Positions 13,253 through 24,432 of a stretch of 64,000 nt of DNA are shown in pieces; within the stretch, counting starts at the first letter, position 1, and every line of letters begins with the position of its first letter. Origin of the DNA: Moringa oleifera (lineage: Eukaryota > Streptophyta > Magnoliopsida > Brassicales > Moringaceae); assembly GCA_021397835.1 (NCBI GenBank), contig JAJFZO010000747.1:5272501-5336500 (forward strand). Reading direction: 5' to 3'. The translations under genes and the position numbers were made by a program. The notes beneath the pieces were generated by a model. That model had not been told where the DNA came from. It saw nothing but the letters and a program-made list of their open reading frames with translations, and ran no database searches.

Positions 13253-13612
13253 ATGAAATGTGTATTGATTTTTTATTTATTGTATTATAGTTTCATAATG
13301 TTTTTAAGGGGGTTTTTGTTGACGATGATTTGTTGTAGCTCTTCAAGGGCTTTTGTTAGACCTAAAAGAGTTGTTGCTGAAGCTCGATTTATCATTCCAA
13401 TGCTTGGACTTGGTTTCTCGCCAAGGATTATTACTTTGGGTCACACAGTCTTTCAGGATCCTGCCCTCAAATTAAGTGCGACTTTAAGAGCAAAGAACCC
13501 TCTCGATACCAGTTCAAGTTTTGGTCATGATGGAGTTGTTTCTAACAAGGTTGTTTCTTCTAAGGGAATCATGGCTTTTCATTCTTGGTTCCCACAGGGG
13601 GTGCCAAAATGA
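13253..13612 (+). CDS. Orphan 119-codon ORF of unknown function beside the transposon
   Basis: An uninterrupted frame in a region where almost every other frame is broken. The N-terminal 30 residues are hydrophobic (FYLLYYSFIMFLRGFLL), then comes a more polar, less AT-rich part containing PRIITLGHTVFQDPALKL and ends SWFPQGVPK. I recognise no domain. It lies about 200 bases beyond the last Tnp2-like sequence, so it may be transposon-derived, a fragment of a captured gene, or chance. No splice partners were found. Confidence 0.2.
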   Translation: MKCVLIFYLLYYSFIMFLRGFLLTMICCSSSRAFVRPKRVVAEARFIIPMLGLGFSPRIITLGHTVFQDPALKLSATLRAKNPLDTSSSFGHDGVVSNKVVSSKGIMAFHSWFPQGVPK

Positions 13613-16100
13613 TATCACTTAAGAATTGATTATACTAGATGGACTAGATTTGAAATCATTCGAAAATGGACTTATAAAAAGAAAAAAAAAGGATAGTTCT
13701 GATGCTCAAATTAATACAATAAACTCCAATGAACATAAAAGTTTCAAAAAGAGATATATAAGCCTTTATAAGCGGCTTTGGCAAGTAACTTAAGTATTGA
13801 TTTTGGAGCTTCCCTGATTTGTAAGTCAAGTATCAAGGGATCTTTTTGATATTATGAGCTTTATGAAACTTAATAAAAGATTTGATCTTATCGAATAACT
13901 ATAGATAGGATCCACATTGGATCTAAATTGTTTAAAAATCATATGACATTGAATTTAGGCTGGTGGTGTTGGGTTTTGCAATAGTTACAAGCTAAGGTGG
14001 CACTAGAGATCCTATTATATTCAAGTTGTAGTGGCACGAGGTGTCTCAGTGTTCTCAAGTTAAAATGGCGCCAAGTGTCATTAGGTGATGTGTTGTGTTT
14101 GATTGAGTACTGAAAAAAGTTTACTATATCAACTTTAAAAAGTACTTATCATATTTTAAAGATAAAATTTAATTTAATTTTAATTAGAAATAACAATAAA
14201 TTTTAAATTATAAAAAATAACATTCACTTTTTTTTTATTTTAAGTGTTAAATACAAAAAAAAAATATTTAAATTATCTACATATTAATTTGAACTTTGAA
14301 GTACTATTAGCTTAATTGTATTTGTAATTTTTTAAGTTAGTTTGATTTGCACTTTAGCTTAAATAGTTAATAAAATTAATAATATTTTTATTATTAAAAT
14401 TTTTAAAAAATAACTCAAATAAATTATACACTTTCTATTGAGTGTATTATTCGAATTTGAATAATTTTTTATATACAAATTATTTTATAAAATTTTAAAA
14501 TTTTTTGGTAATATAAAATTAATATATATATATATATTAAAATTTAATTTTTTTTTAAAATTTGAATCTTTTTATGATGGGAGTTTCAACTTTTTATGTT
14601 TATAAAAAATTTTAAATTAAAATTTATCACATAAAATTTTTGATATTTAATTTTTTTATTGTGTTTAAATTCAATCAAATGAAAATATTAAGGATACGAT
14701 TAAACCAAATAATACTTTGAATTCACACCAAAAAATGGGTACAGTATAAGTCTTTTATATTTATCTTAATTTTAAATTTTACTTAAGTTAAAGGTTGTAT
14801 CCTCTTTCTTTTAACAAAATGATTTTTTTAAAAAATAAAAAAATATGATTTATTAATTTAAATTATTTTAAATATTATTTTAAATATTTAAAAATAAAAG
14901 ATATTCAAATTTTAATTTTTTACAATAAAATTTGATTTGAAATTTTTTATGAGTGTAAAAAAATATTTAAACTATTATTATAAAAAAGCTTCAAAAATTT
15001 TTATATATTGAAAAATGTTTTTTAAAAAATTTATACTGTTAAAATTTTTTTAAAAAATATATAATAAATTATTTATAAATCAAAAATTATTTTAATTTGA
15101 AGAATAAATTTTAAATAAAATATAAATTTATTTGAATCATTTTAAAATATTTTAATAATACAAATATCTTTTTCTTTCATAATTATTTTAAATCAAAATT
15201 AAATTTAAATGTAATCAATAAATTAAAATTTATTTAAAAATATTTTAAAAATTACAATTTATTTTTTAAAAAATAAATTTTAATATTTTATATGATATTT
15301 ACTCTTTTACTTATTAAGCATCTATTTTATATAAAATTGCTTATCAAACTAGAAGATATCATTATTATTAAACATATATATAGATATGCTTTGTTTGCTT
15401 TGGAAACTAAATTAAATCCGTGGGTGTCCATATATAAGTAAGTTTGATAAAGAAATTAAATTAAAGCTGGATTGATTACAAGCAGGCTTATCCAAAGTAA
15501 ACTTGAATTACATTGAATTTAACTTCAATTAATGTGTTTTTTTTAATATTTAAATACCAAAATAATATATATCATATCATAGTAAAAAATTTAACTATAT
15601 TGAATTTTAATTTGGATTTTGTACTTTTTTAATTTTCATTAAATAAATTATTGATTAGAATAAATAATTTATATATATATTTTAATAAAATTCTTATAAA
15701 ATCTCGATATTTATTATATGTTACCGATCAAAATTTTTATGTTTTAAAAGTGATAAATTTAATTTTGATTTATTAATTTAATTTAAATTAAATTTTATTA
15801 AAAAATTTAAAAATTAAAAATATTTAAATTGAAGATCTTATACAACGAATTTTCACAAATGTAGAAAAAATATTCAAGTTATCATCACAAAAATTTTTAT
15901 TTATAAAAAATTTCAAATCAAAATTTATTGTATAAGATTTTTAGTTTGATTATCTTTAATTTTTAAATTTTTAATTAAATTAAAATTAAATTAAATTAAA
16001 ATTATTATTTTTAAAATATAAAAAATTAATTAATATCAAAATTTTATAAAATCTTTTATCTTATATTTTTGTAACTCAATTTAATTTTATAAATGAAAAG
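13613..16100. other. AT-rich intergenic DNA
   Basis: 13613-14130 is moderately complex sequence without a recognisable feature. It may be further transposon remnant, since it continues directly from the Tnp2 region. 14150-16080 is very AT-rich with many A/T homopolymers and a TA run near 14522-14540. No gene, RNA or intact element was seen. Confidence 0.55.
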
Positions 16101-16109
16101 CGGAGTTAA

Positions 16110-17150
16110 ATAAAAGAGAGGCAAGAGTAAAAGTGAACGCGGGATCCCTTTGGGTGTCTGCGAGTATACATATCCACGCGCGTCATCCCTTTTCACATGT
16201 CTACTCCTCTCTTTGCACTCCGACTCTTGCAAAGGAGGGTTCCTGGTTTGATCGGCGCTTGGACTACCTTCAATCTCAGGTAGTTTAAAACTTGTCTCTC
16301 TCGAATTCACTTCAATTTCATCTCAATCGATTGGTTTGCTTTTGCTCTTGCTTTTCTTTTTTTCTTTGTTTGGCGCGCTCTCATTCTTTCTCTTTCTTTG
16401 TCTCTCTTGTCTAGGGTTTTCGTTTCTTGTTTTGTCTTTGTAGAATTTTCATTTCTTTTCCTTGATTTACAAGATTTCTTAGTTTGTATTTTACTTGGCT
16501 TCTGACAAAATGAAGGAAGCGGAAATGGTATGACATGTCTCTTAGTTTAGTGATTTTGATGCTTGAATAAAAAGAGGCTGGTAGTTGGGTCTGAAAAAGT
16601 TGAATTGCTTCTTTTCTTGTTTTGTTAAGTTTGAGTTTTTGTTTGTACTTTTGTTTCTGTATTTTTTTCTCTGTTCACTGCTTGAGTTTCAATCATTTTG
16701 TATGTTGTGGCTCATTCTGTCGTCATTAATTGATGGAAGTGACATTTATTTTCCCGTTTGCTTGTCACTCGTTTTGGTGTTTCAACTAACTTGACTAAGA
16801 AGCTTAGTTATTTGGGAACCATTTTGTTCCTTAATTCGTAGCTCTTTTCCCGCTGAATTTCTGTTTACTTTGCTGCTGCACACTTTGATAGCTTTGGCAC
16901 TCATTTTGCGATCAACTCATTGAGAATTTAAAAGTAAAAATAGATTTGTACTGAGTTATATGGTAAAATATTTTGTACCATGTATTTTTCTCTGGTAGTT
17001 ATGGTAGGATAATTGCACAGCTTAGCTGTAATTGGTCTTTTAACTGTGCCAACAAGTTAAAGAACTGATTTGATCAGGGGTTAATGGTTTGGTGAACAGG
17101 TGAAAAGAGGCGAACAGGTTTGGTGTTCAAGCAAGGACATTGAGAGCTAG
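16110..17150 (+). promoter_or_regulatory. Probable promoter and 5'UTR of the 17151 gene
   Basis: Base composition changes abruptly near 16110 from AT-rich spacer to pyrimidine-rich, GC-containing DNA typical of plant gene starts. CCACGCGCGTCA near 16173 contains a CGCG core. The long T/TC-rich stretch 16300-17100 looks like a 5'UTR intron ending at GAACAG near 17100 or 17117, 30-50 bases before the start codon. The transcription start was not located. Confidence 0.45.
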
Positions 17151-20100
17151 ATGCTAAATTCTGGGAATAACTTAAGCCGGGGTGGGGCTGCATTGTCATC
17201 AGACATGCCACCCTTGCAGCAGTGTTTACCTTTGGAGCCAATCACATTAGGCAGTCAGAGATTTACACGTTCAGGAGAGCTAAGGAGGGTTCTAGGTGTC
17301 CCTCTGGGAAATATATCGGAGGACCATTCTTTTCCGGCTGCCCATCCCAAACCGCCGCCTCCTGTGGCGATTGAGGAGCTTAAGAGCTTCAAGGAAAGTG
17401 TCCAAGAGGCTTCTAGAAAAGCAAGGTATACCTGTTCTTACTTTTTCCGACGTAAACTTGTTATGCATATTGATAACCAAAAAGTCATTTTCATGCTTTT
17501 ATATGACATGTATATATGCTTCTTGTAACGTGGTATTGTGAAGTGTCATGTTTTGTTCTTGGTGAAATTAGAATATGATTGTGATTGAGGTGGATGGAGC
17601 ATCTTTGACATTAATGATAGTGATGGCTACTTTTGTTGGAATTAGAAAGCTGAATGAGATCAAATTTAGAAATGATTAGTTTATGGTGTCTACTGTTGTC
17701 TTTTTCAGTGGCATTTATGCTATGACTAATTTTCATTCAGGCTGCAGATGTCTCATTGTTGCTCTTTCCCTCTTGAATATGGTAGTTCATTCTTCTTCTT
17801 TTTCTTTCCTTTTTTTTCCCCCAAAGTGCCCTTTCCCCTGTAAGCCATTCACTCTCTGCTTTTCAAATCATTTTTGCTTTGGAGTGGGGAATTTGCCAAG
17901 GTGAATGACTGCAAGTTGTATTGCATGTTAATCACTCAGAATAGCTTTAGTTCTATCATGTTGTTGAATCTGCCATGTCTTTCTGCCAGGGATCGCCTGA
18001 AAAAGCTACGTGAATCAATATGCAAATTGGATAAGTATAGGGAAGCCTTAACTTCAAAGAAGCGACAACGAAGTGATGTGTCATCTAGTGAGAGGTCAGG
18101 TGGAGTAAACCTAATGAAGATAGGAAGCCAGATTCATAGAAATCCACACGATATTATGTCTCAGAGATTGGATGAAAGAGCCAAGAATGTTGGGCTGAAT
18201 AAACGTGTTCGTACATCAGCTGCTGATGTGCGGGTTTGTATTTCAATTTACTGTTGACAGTTGATGTGTACTTACGCCCTCTTATGCAGATACTCTATCA
18301 TGATGGTTTTCCGTGAGAGGATAATTGGAGATCTGTTTTGTTTATCTCGTTTAACAGAACTGTTTTTCCATTATGTATATGTTTTATGCAACCAAGTGCT
18401 TGTTATTTTCTGTTAATCATTTGAAATTAAATAACACTTCGTTCATATTTCTCAGCAAACTTCTTTGCATTTATGCTTTGGGAAAATAGGCAAGTCCTTT
18501 TCCTTTCCTTAATATATTGCCTTATTAATCTTTTACAGGTAGATGGTAGGGCTGCCGCTGCTTCAAGGCAGCAGATAGTTACAGAAAAGGATGCTGATGT
18601 GTTCCCAGGGGTTAGTGGAGGTTCTGTTCGAATTGAAGAAAAGATCCGAAGATTGCCTGCTGGAGGTGAAGGATGGGAGACGAAAATGAAAAGGAAACGT
18701 TCCGTTGCAGCAGTAGGCAATAGAGTTGTAAATGGTGACCGAGATGTAAAATGTGTTATGCAACCTAAGCTGAGTGCTGATTCAAAGTTACGATCTTATG
18801 ATGCACAGAGTTTCAGGTAAGATATATATCTGATTTATGATTGGAGATGCAAATCACTTGCTTAGAAATTTCTTGCTGCTGAATATGGTGTGAGGACAAG
18901 TTTAATTTGACTTTGCAGATGAATTCATTTTATATTGTCAGAATATATATATATTTTTCATATATAAATCAGTTGGTGGAAAGGTTTACTATTTTACATT
19001 TTCAAAACTTCCTTCTGAATCTGCCATGGAGATTTGATGATCTCGTTGTTTCATTATGCGTAAAGTGTTACGATTCTAGGAAAGGGGTGTTGTAGTTTCC
19101 ATTACTTTGATGACATAATGTTGATCAGATTTTCCATGCTCTAAAACCGTCCATAATTTTTTTGGTCTTAGAATGCAAGTTAAATTTGTCAACCAAGTCG
19201 TACTTTTTGTTATTCATGCAGTATATATCTCATATGATATTTAAATGGGTCAAGTACGTATACTTTGAAGATTAAGGACCTAGAAGGCGATCACATATTA
19301 TTATTATTGTTGTTGTTGTTGTTGTTGTTATTGTTATTATTATTGTTATTGCTATTATTATTATCGTTATTTTGTGATATTGGGAACCCAACCAAGGTAG
19401 GGCTACTTTGTGTACCCATTTCTACATGGTAAACTAGGGGAGGAAACTTTGACCCGAGACAACCTCCAGCAACAAGACCTGTTTTTTGTTTTTTGAAAAT
19501 GTTGCTCTTGTGGCTCATACCTTGTCTCTCGCCAGTCTGCCCCTGCCATTGAGGCAACCTTATGGGGTACCATCACATATTATTAATCATAAAGGAGAGG
19601 CTTTTTAAATAGTTTATGCCCATTACATGCAATTTTGGATTGTTAGTGTGTAGTAATTGTATATGACACCTAGGCTCGCAGAGGTATAAGATCTGGTGTG
19701 ACAGTTAGTTGAAGGGAAATTTCTTTGAATGGGGCTGGAAAAGCGTTCCTTAAGCTTGGTGTGCATGCACATGCACATCGTTCATTGAAAGTCTGGGAAG
19801 CGGGCTGTTTGATTACCATTACTAACGTGGTGCCTGTTAAGATAAAACTTAGCAAATTCGTTTCTGTTAGTTTTTAAATTATAAACTGTAGTTTATCACC
19901 TCAGTGGTGTTGAGGTGATTCAGCCTGAATGTTTTGGTTTGATACTTGCAAAGGGCTGAACCTGTGGTGCTATGTAAATAACTGGTATATACATTTTGTT
20001 CCTGATAATTCTTTTTTTAAAGAAAAAATAAATTAGAATGTTTGGTTGATGGGTTATGTCTATCCTCTTCATGGATTGTTTGTATTTTCATATTCTTGCA

Positions 20101-23100
20101 TGTAATTCGAGAACTTATTTCTGCAAATAATGATTCTTAAACATTATGCTTTCTGTTATTATTCTTTGCTGTTTTTGTCATTATTGGAGTCTTTATCAGA
20201 GCATCGATGATCAGAAAATAAATTGTGTTGCAGATCAAAGTCTTCCCCTGGAGTCAATGGTATCAACAAGTTAGATGGTTCTTTTGAGCCTCCTAGTTCA
20301 GATGCCAGTATGGTACTGAGGAATGAGTTGGAAAGTGTTCCGCTTCCAAGGGATCGCACTGGTCTACTAGAGCAGAGGGCTCTGGCAAAAGGGAGCAATA
20401 AGTATGTGCTGATCAAATATTTTGTTCTAATAGTTTCTAGTGGAGTTGCTCATTTTGTGAAACTTATTGGATTGAAGACGATAAAGTTTCACATTCCATT
20501 GCATTTAAAGGTCCTTCTGTGGCAGTGTCTATTTGGTTACTGATTTATTGGTGAACCTTTTTGTCAGGTCAAATTATCAGGATGATAATTCAGCAAACCC
20601 TTCTAGTGCAATGTTAAAAGGAAAGATTTCTAGGGCACCAAGAACTGGTTCCATTATGGTGTTAGATTCATCATCCAAAGTTCAGCCCTCATCTGGAGCT
20701 TTTCAGGGTTGGGAGCAACCTACAAATGTGAATAAAATGCCAGCATTAAGTGTAGCAAATAATCAAAAACGTGTAATATCTGCTGTTTCATCTTCACATG
20801 CCATGGCTCAGTGGGTTGGTCAGAGACCACATAAAAACTCACGAACAAGAAGAGCAAATCTAGTTTCTCCTGTCTCAAACAATGTTGAAGCTCAAATTTC
20901 ATCTCAAGGTTTTCCAACATCTGAGTTTAGTGCTAGAACTTCTTATGGAAATAGTGGATCACTTGTCGCCAGTGCAGATAACAGCACTGCTAAGTTTAAG
21001 AGGGAACTGGAGAATATCCAGTCTCCATTTGGCTTATCTGAAAGTGAGGAGTCAGGGGCTGGAGAAAACAAATCAAAAGAAAATGTTATAGATGGTGGTG
21101 AGGTGACTGCAAATCATAAAACAGGTTCTCTGATATTGCCTATGAGAAAGAATAAAATATCTAATAGTGAAAGTGGAGATAGTGTGCGGAGACAAGGAAG
21201 GAATGGAAATGTTTCTTTTACTAGGCCAGGCATTCATCCGGTCAAGGAAAAATTGGAGGATCTTCAAACTATTAAGCCACTTCAAAGCACGGGGCCTTCT
21301 TCTGATAAAAACAAAAGGTGTATAGTTATCTATTTATTTTTTTCTTTGTTTATTTATTTTTGCTTCTTAAATCTCTTGGAGCTGAAAATTTTGTAATGTG
21401 TTTTCTTGGTTGAATTCTTCTAACCAAATCATCTATCTATTCTCCGATGCAGTAAGTCAGGTCGTCCACCCTCGAAAAAGCTGAAAGATCGCAAGGCCTC
21501 AACTCGTATTGGGACAGTGGTGAATAGTGTTTCTTCAGATTTTACAGGTAATGTTGGAATGTACTTTATTTGTTGCATGCTCTGGTGCTCTGAGTTTTTA
21601 TATGTCAACTCATGAGAACCAATCATTCATGTAGAAGTTTTATGTTTTCCTCTCTTTGATATTCATATGTCTTTGGATGAGCGGTATGAATTTTGAAGCT
21701 ACCTGGCTGGGATGGAATTATTATGCCATTTCTTAACTCTCGTAGGGGTCTCTGTGTCTAGTAATTTGTTATCAGCATTAGCTACTACAAGAATCATTTC
21801 CTCTTCTTAGCAGCTTTGATGTTTCCTCAAAGGGGATTTAGATTTAGGTTGAATTTTCTAACTTGCGATTATTATCTTTTCTGTTTATGTGCATGCATAT
21901 CCTTATTATATACAAGAATGTCTAGATACATGCATCTGTACCTACATGAACCCATAAATATCATGTGAACTGTACAACACCTAACAAAAAAGTTCTTTTT
22001 TCTTCTTGGTGAGTTGATGCATATCTTCAGTTATGATACTAAAGTTAATGTTTGGCACATCATTTTGCAGGTGAATCTGATGATGATCATGAAGAACTTT
22101 TTGCAGCTGCCAGTTCTGCTCGTAAAGCCAGCAGTATGCTTCTCTCTCTCTCATTTTCTCTCTCTTTCTCTGTCTGGCTCTCTTTCTCTCTCTTTCTCTC
22201 TATCTCTATAGTCCTATGGATGCTGATCACTGAAGTCCTAAATTGTTCTCTAGATCTTGCCTGTTCTGGTCCATTTTGGAAGAGAATGGAATCTATTTTT
22301 GCTTCTGTCAGCTCAGAGGACATGTCATACTTGAAGCAACAGGTGGTAACTGAACCCGCTAAGATATAGCCTCTTAGGGATGTTTGAATTAGAGACTTAT
22401 AGTTTTGCTCATCTCTTCTATTTGATGCTGTGTCAGTTAAGTTTTGCTGATCAGCTTGATGAGGGTTTGTTAGAGATATATGGCATTGGGTGTAACTCTA
22501 TGGTAAATGTAATTGATCTTTTTCTGTCTCCCTTTTTAAATTACATTAGCAGCAATTAAAAAAGAGGGAAGAGACATAGTAAGTTATTAATTTTGAAATC
22601 CTTTTATTTTCTCAGAGTGCTGTAGTGCAGAAAGAAGCTCTTGATTCTTCTGGTGGAGAACAAGGGAGCCGTTCTAATCAAGAATCAGCTAAAACTGATG
22701 CTTTATGTGAAAGATCTGACTTAAGGAGGTTGGAAAAGGGTACTCCATTGTACCAAAGGGTTCTTACTGCTTTAATTGAAGAAGATGAAACTGGAGAAAT
22801 TTTCCACGTGAGTGAAGGGAAAAATATATCTATTCACTCTTTGAGTGATGATTCTCACTGTGGTTCGTGTAACCAAATTGATATTGAGCTCAAAGATAGA
22901 GACAGAATGGAATCTGAAGTTGAGTCAAACACAGATTTTCAAACTCAGAAGATTTGTTTGTTGGATAGACTTTCTTGTGATAACAGTGTTGCATCTAACT
23001 TGTTACGAAACCCAAGTATGTCCACGTCAGTACATAGCAATGAACAGTGGCTGGGAGATGATTCTTTCTCACATTCTGATGTAGCGCCTGTCATTGAAAT

Positions 23101-24400
23101 GTGTTCGAACGATCTGGGTCACCTACAGACTAGGGAAACAAGTACTCCTGTGCTTTCTTCCTCTGAGTGCCAGTATCAACTGATGTGTTTGGATGACAGA
23201 GTTCTGCTGGAGCTGCAGAGTATCGGTTTATATCCAGAAGCATTGGTAGGGCTTTGATTCCTTCATACGGTTCACTTTGACTTAACACAGAAGTTTAAAA
23301 GAACTCCATACAATATTTCTGTCTTAATTTTTAAATCTTTTTGAACTAACATCATCTACTTTCTTATAAATGGAATTTGACATCCAATAAAGAAAGTGGC
23401 ATACAGAAAGAGAACAGAAGGGTGGGGTAGACCAGATGACTATTTCATCTGTTGACCATTGTAAAAAGCTACATTTATGAATCAAATGCTGAGGCTACCG
23501 ATTTTTGGTTAACTTGCTGGGTAGCTTTATTTTAGATCCTTCTTACCATAGGACTTTCTCTATAACAAGTTCCATCCTAGGGATTTCTATTACTTTTTTG
23601 TTATCATGCCATGGTTTTTTCTGTGCTTTGATCTTTATTTTCTTATGTTCCCGTCTTGCCTTGATGCAGCCTGATTTGGCAGAAGGAGAAGTGATCAATC
23701 AAGATGTTATGGAAATGAAGGAAGGGTTGCACCAGCAGGTTGAAACTAAAAGTTTTAACTCTCTGTAATAATGCATATGGTTCAGAGTATTAAACCATGA
23801 TACTTAGTGCTTTCCATTACCCTTTGCTTATTTTGTATTTTTTTCTCCTAAATATCTTGTTATCCATGTAGAAGAACTTCGATTTTGTTTTTCATCTTTG
23901 ACGTTGGTATTCTGCATTTTAACCTTGACCCTGGTTTTCATTAACTAATAGACCCGGAGAAAGAAGAAAAACTTGGGGAAAATTGATAGAGCCATTCAGA
24001 AAGAAAAAGATGCTGAAAGAAGGTATGATTATTCACTTTGATCTTGATATATATAAACCTATGATCATGTTCGGATTATGCTAACGTGGTTTAATTTGCA
24101 GGAATATTGAGTTGATTGCGATAGACCAACTCGTGGAAGTGGCTTACAGAAAAGGAATGGTAAATATTATACACTCAAGTAGTTCTCAATGTTTTACTTT
24201 CTTTGGCATTAAGATGTAATTCAAAGTAAACTAGAGGGATTCAGCCTGTTAGCTAGTAAGCATCGAATTATAGGCGAGGTCCCGATTTTCAAATCCCCTC
24301 AAAGCCACTAGAAGTTTTTCAGGTCGTTAACTTGAGGGACCGAGGAGGATGGGTTCACCCAATAGTCGGATCCTCCTCCATTTGGATACCACAGCGCATT

Positions 24401-24432
<32 letters not shown>

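Noticed and set aside
19291..19557. Minus-strand ORF with a long Asn run
   Set aside because: The Asn run is the trinucleotide tail of the SINE-like insertion, inside an intron on the opposite strand.
22087..22323. Minus-strand 78-codon ORF rich in Arg/Glu
   Set aside because: It is the antisense of a TC-rich intron and a confirmed exon of the plus-strand gene.
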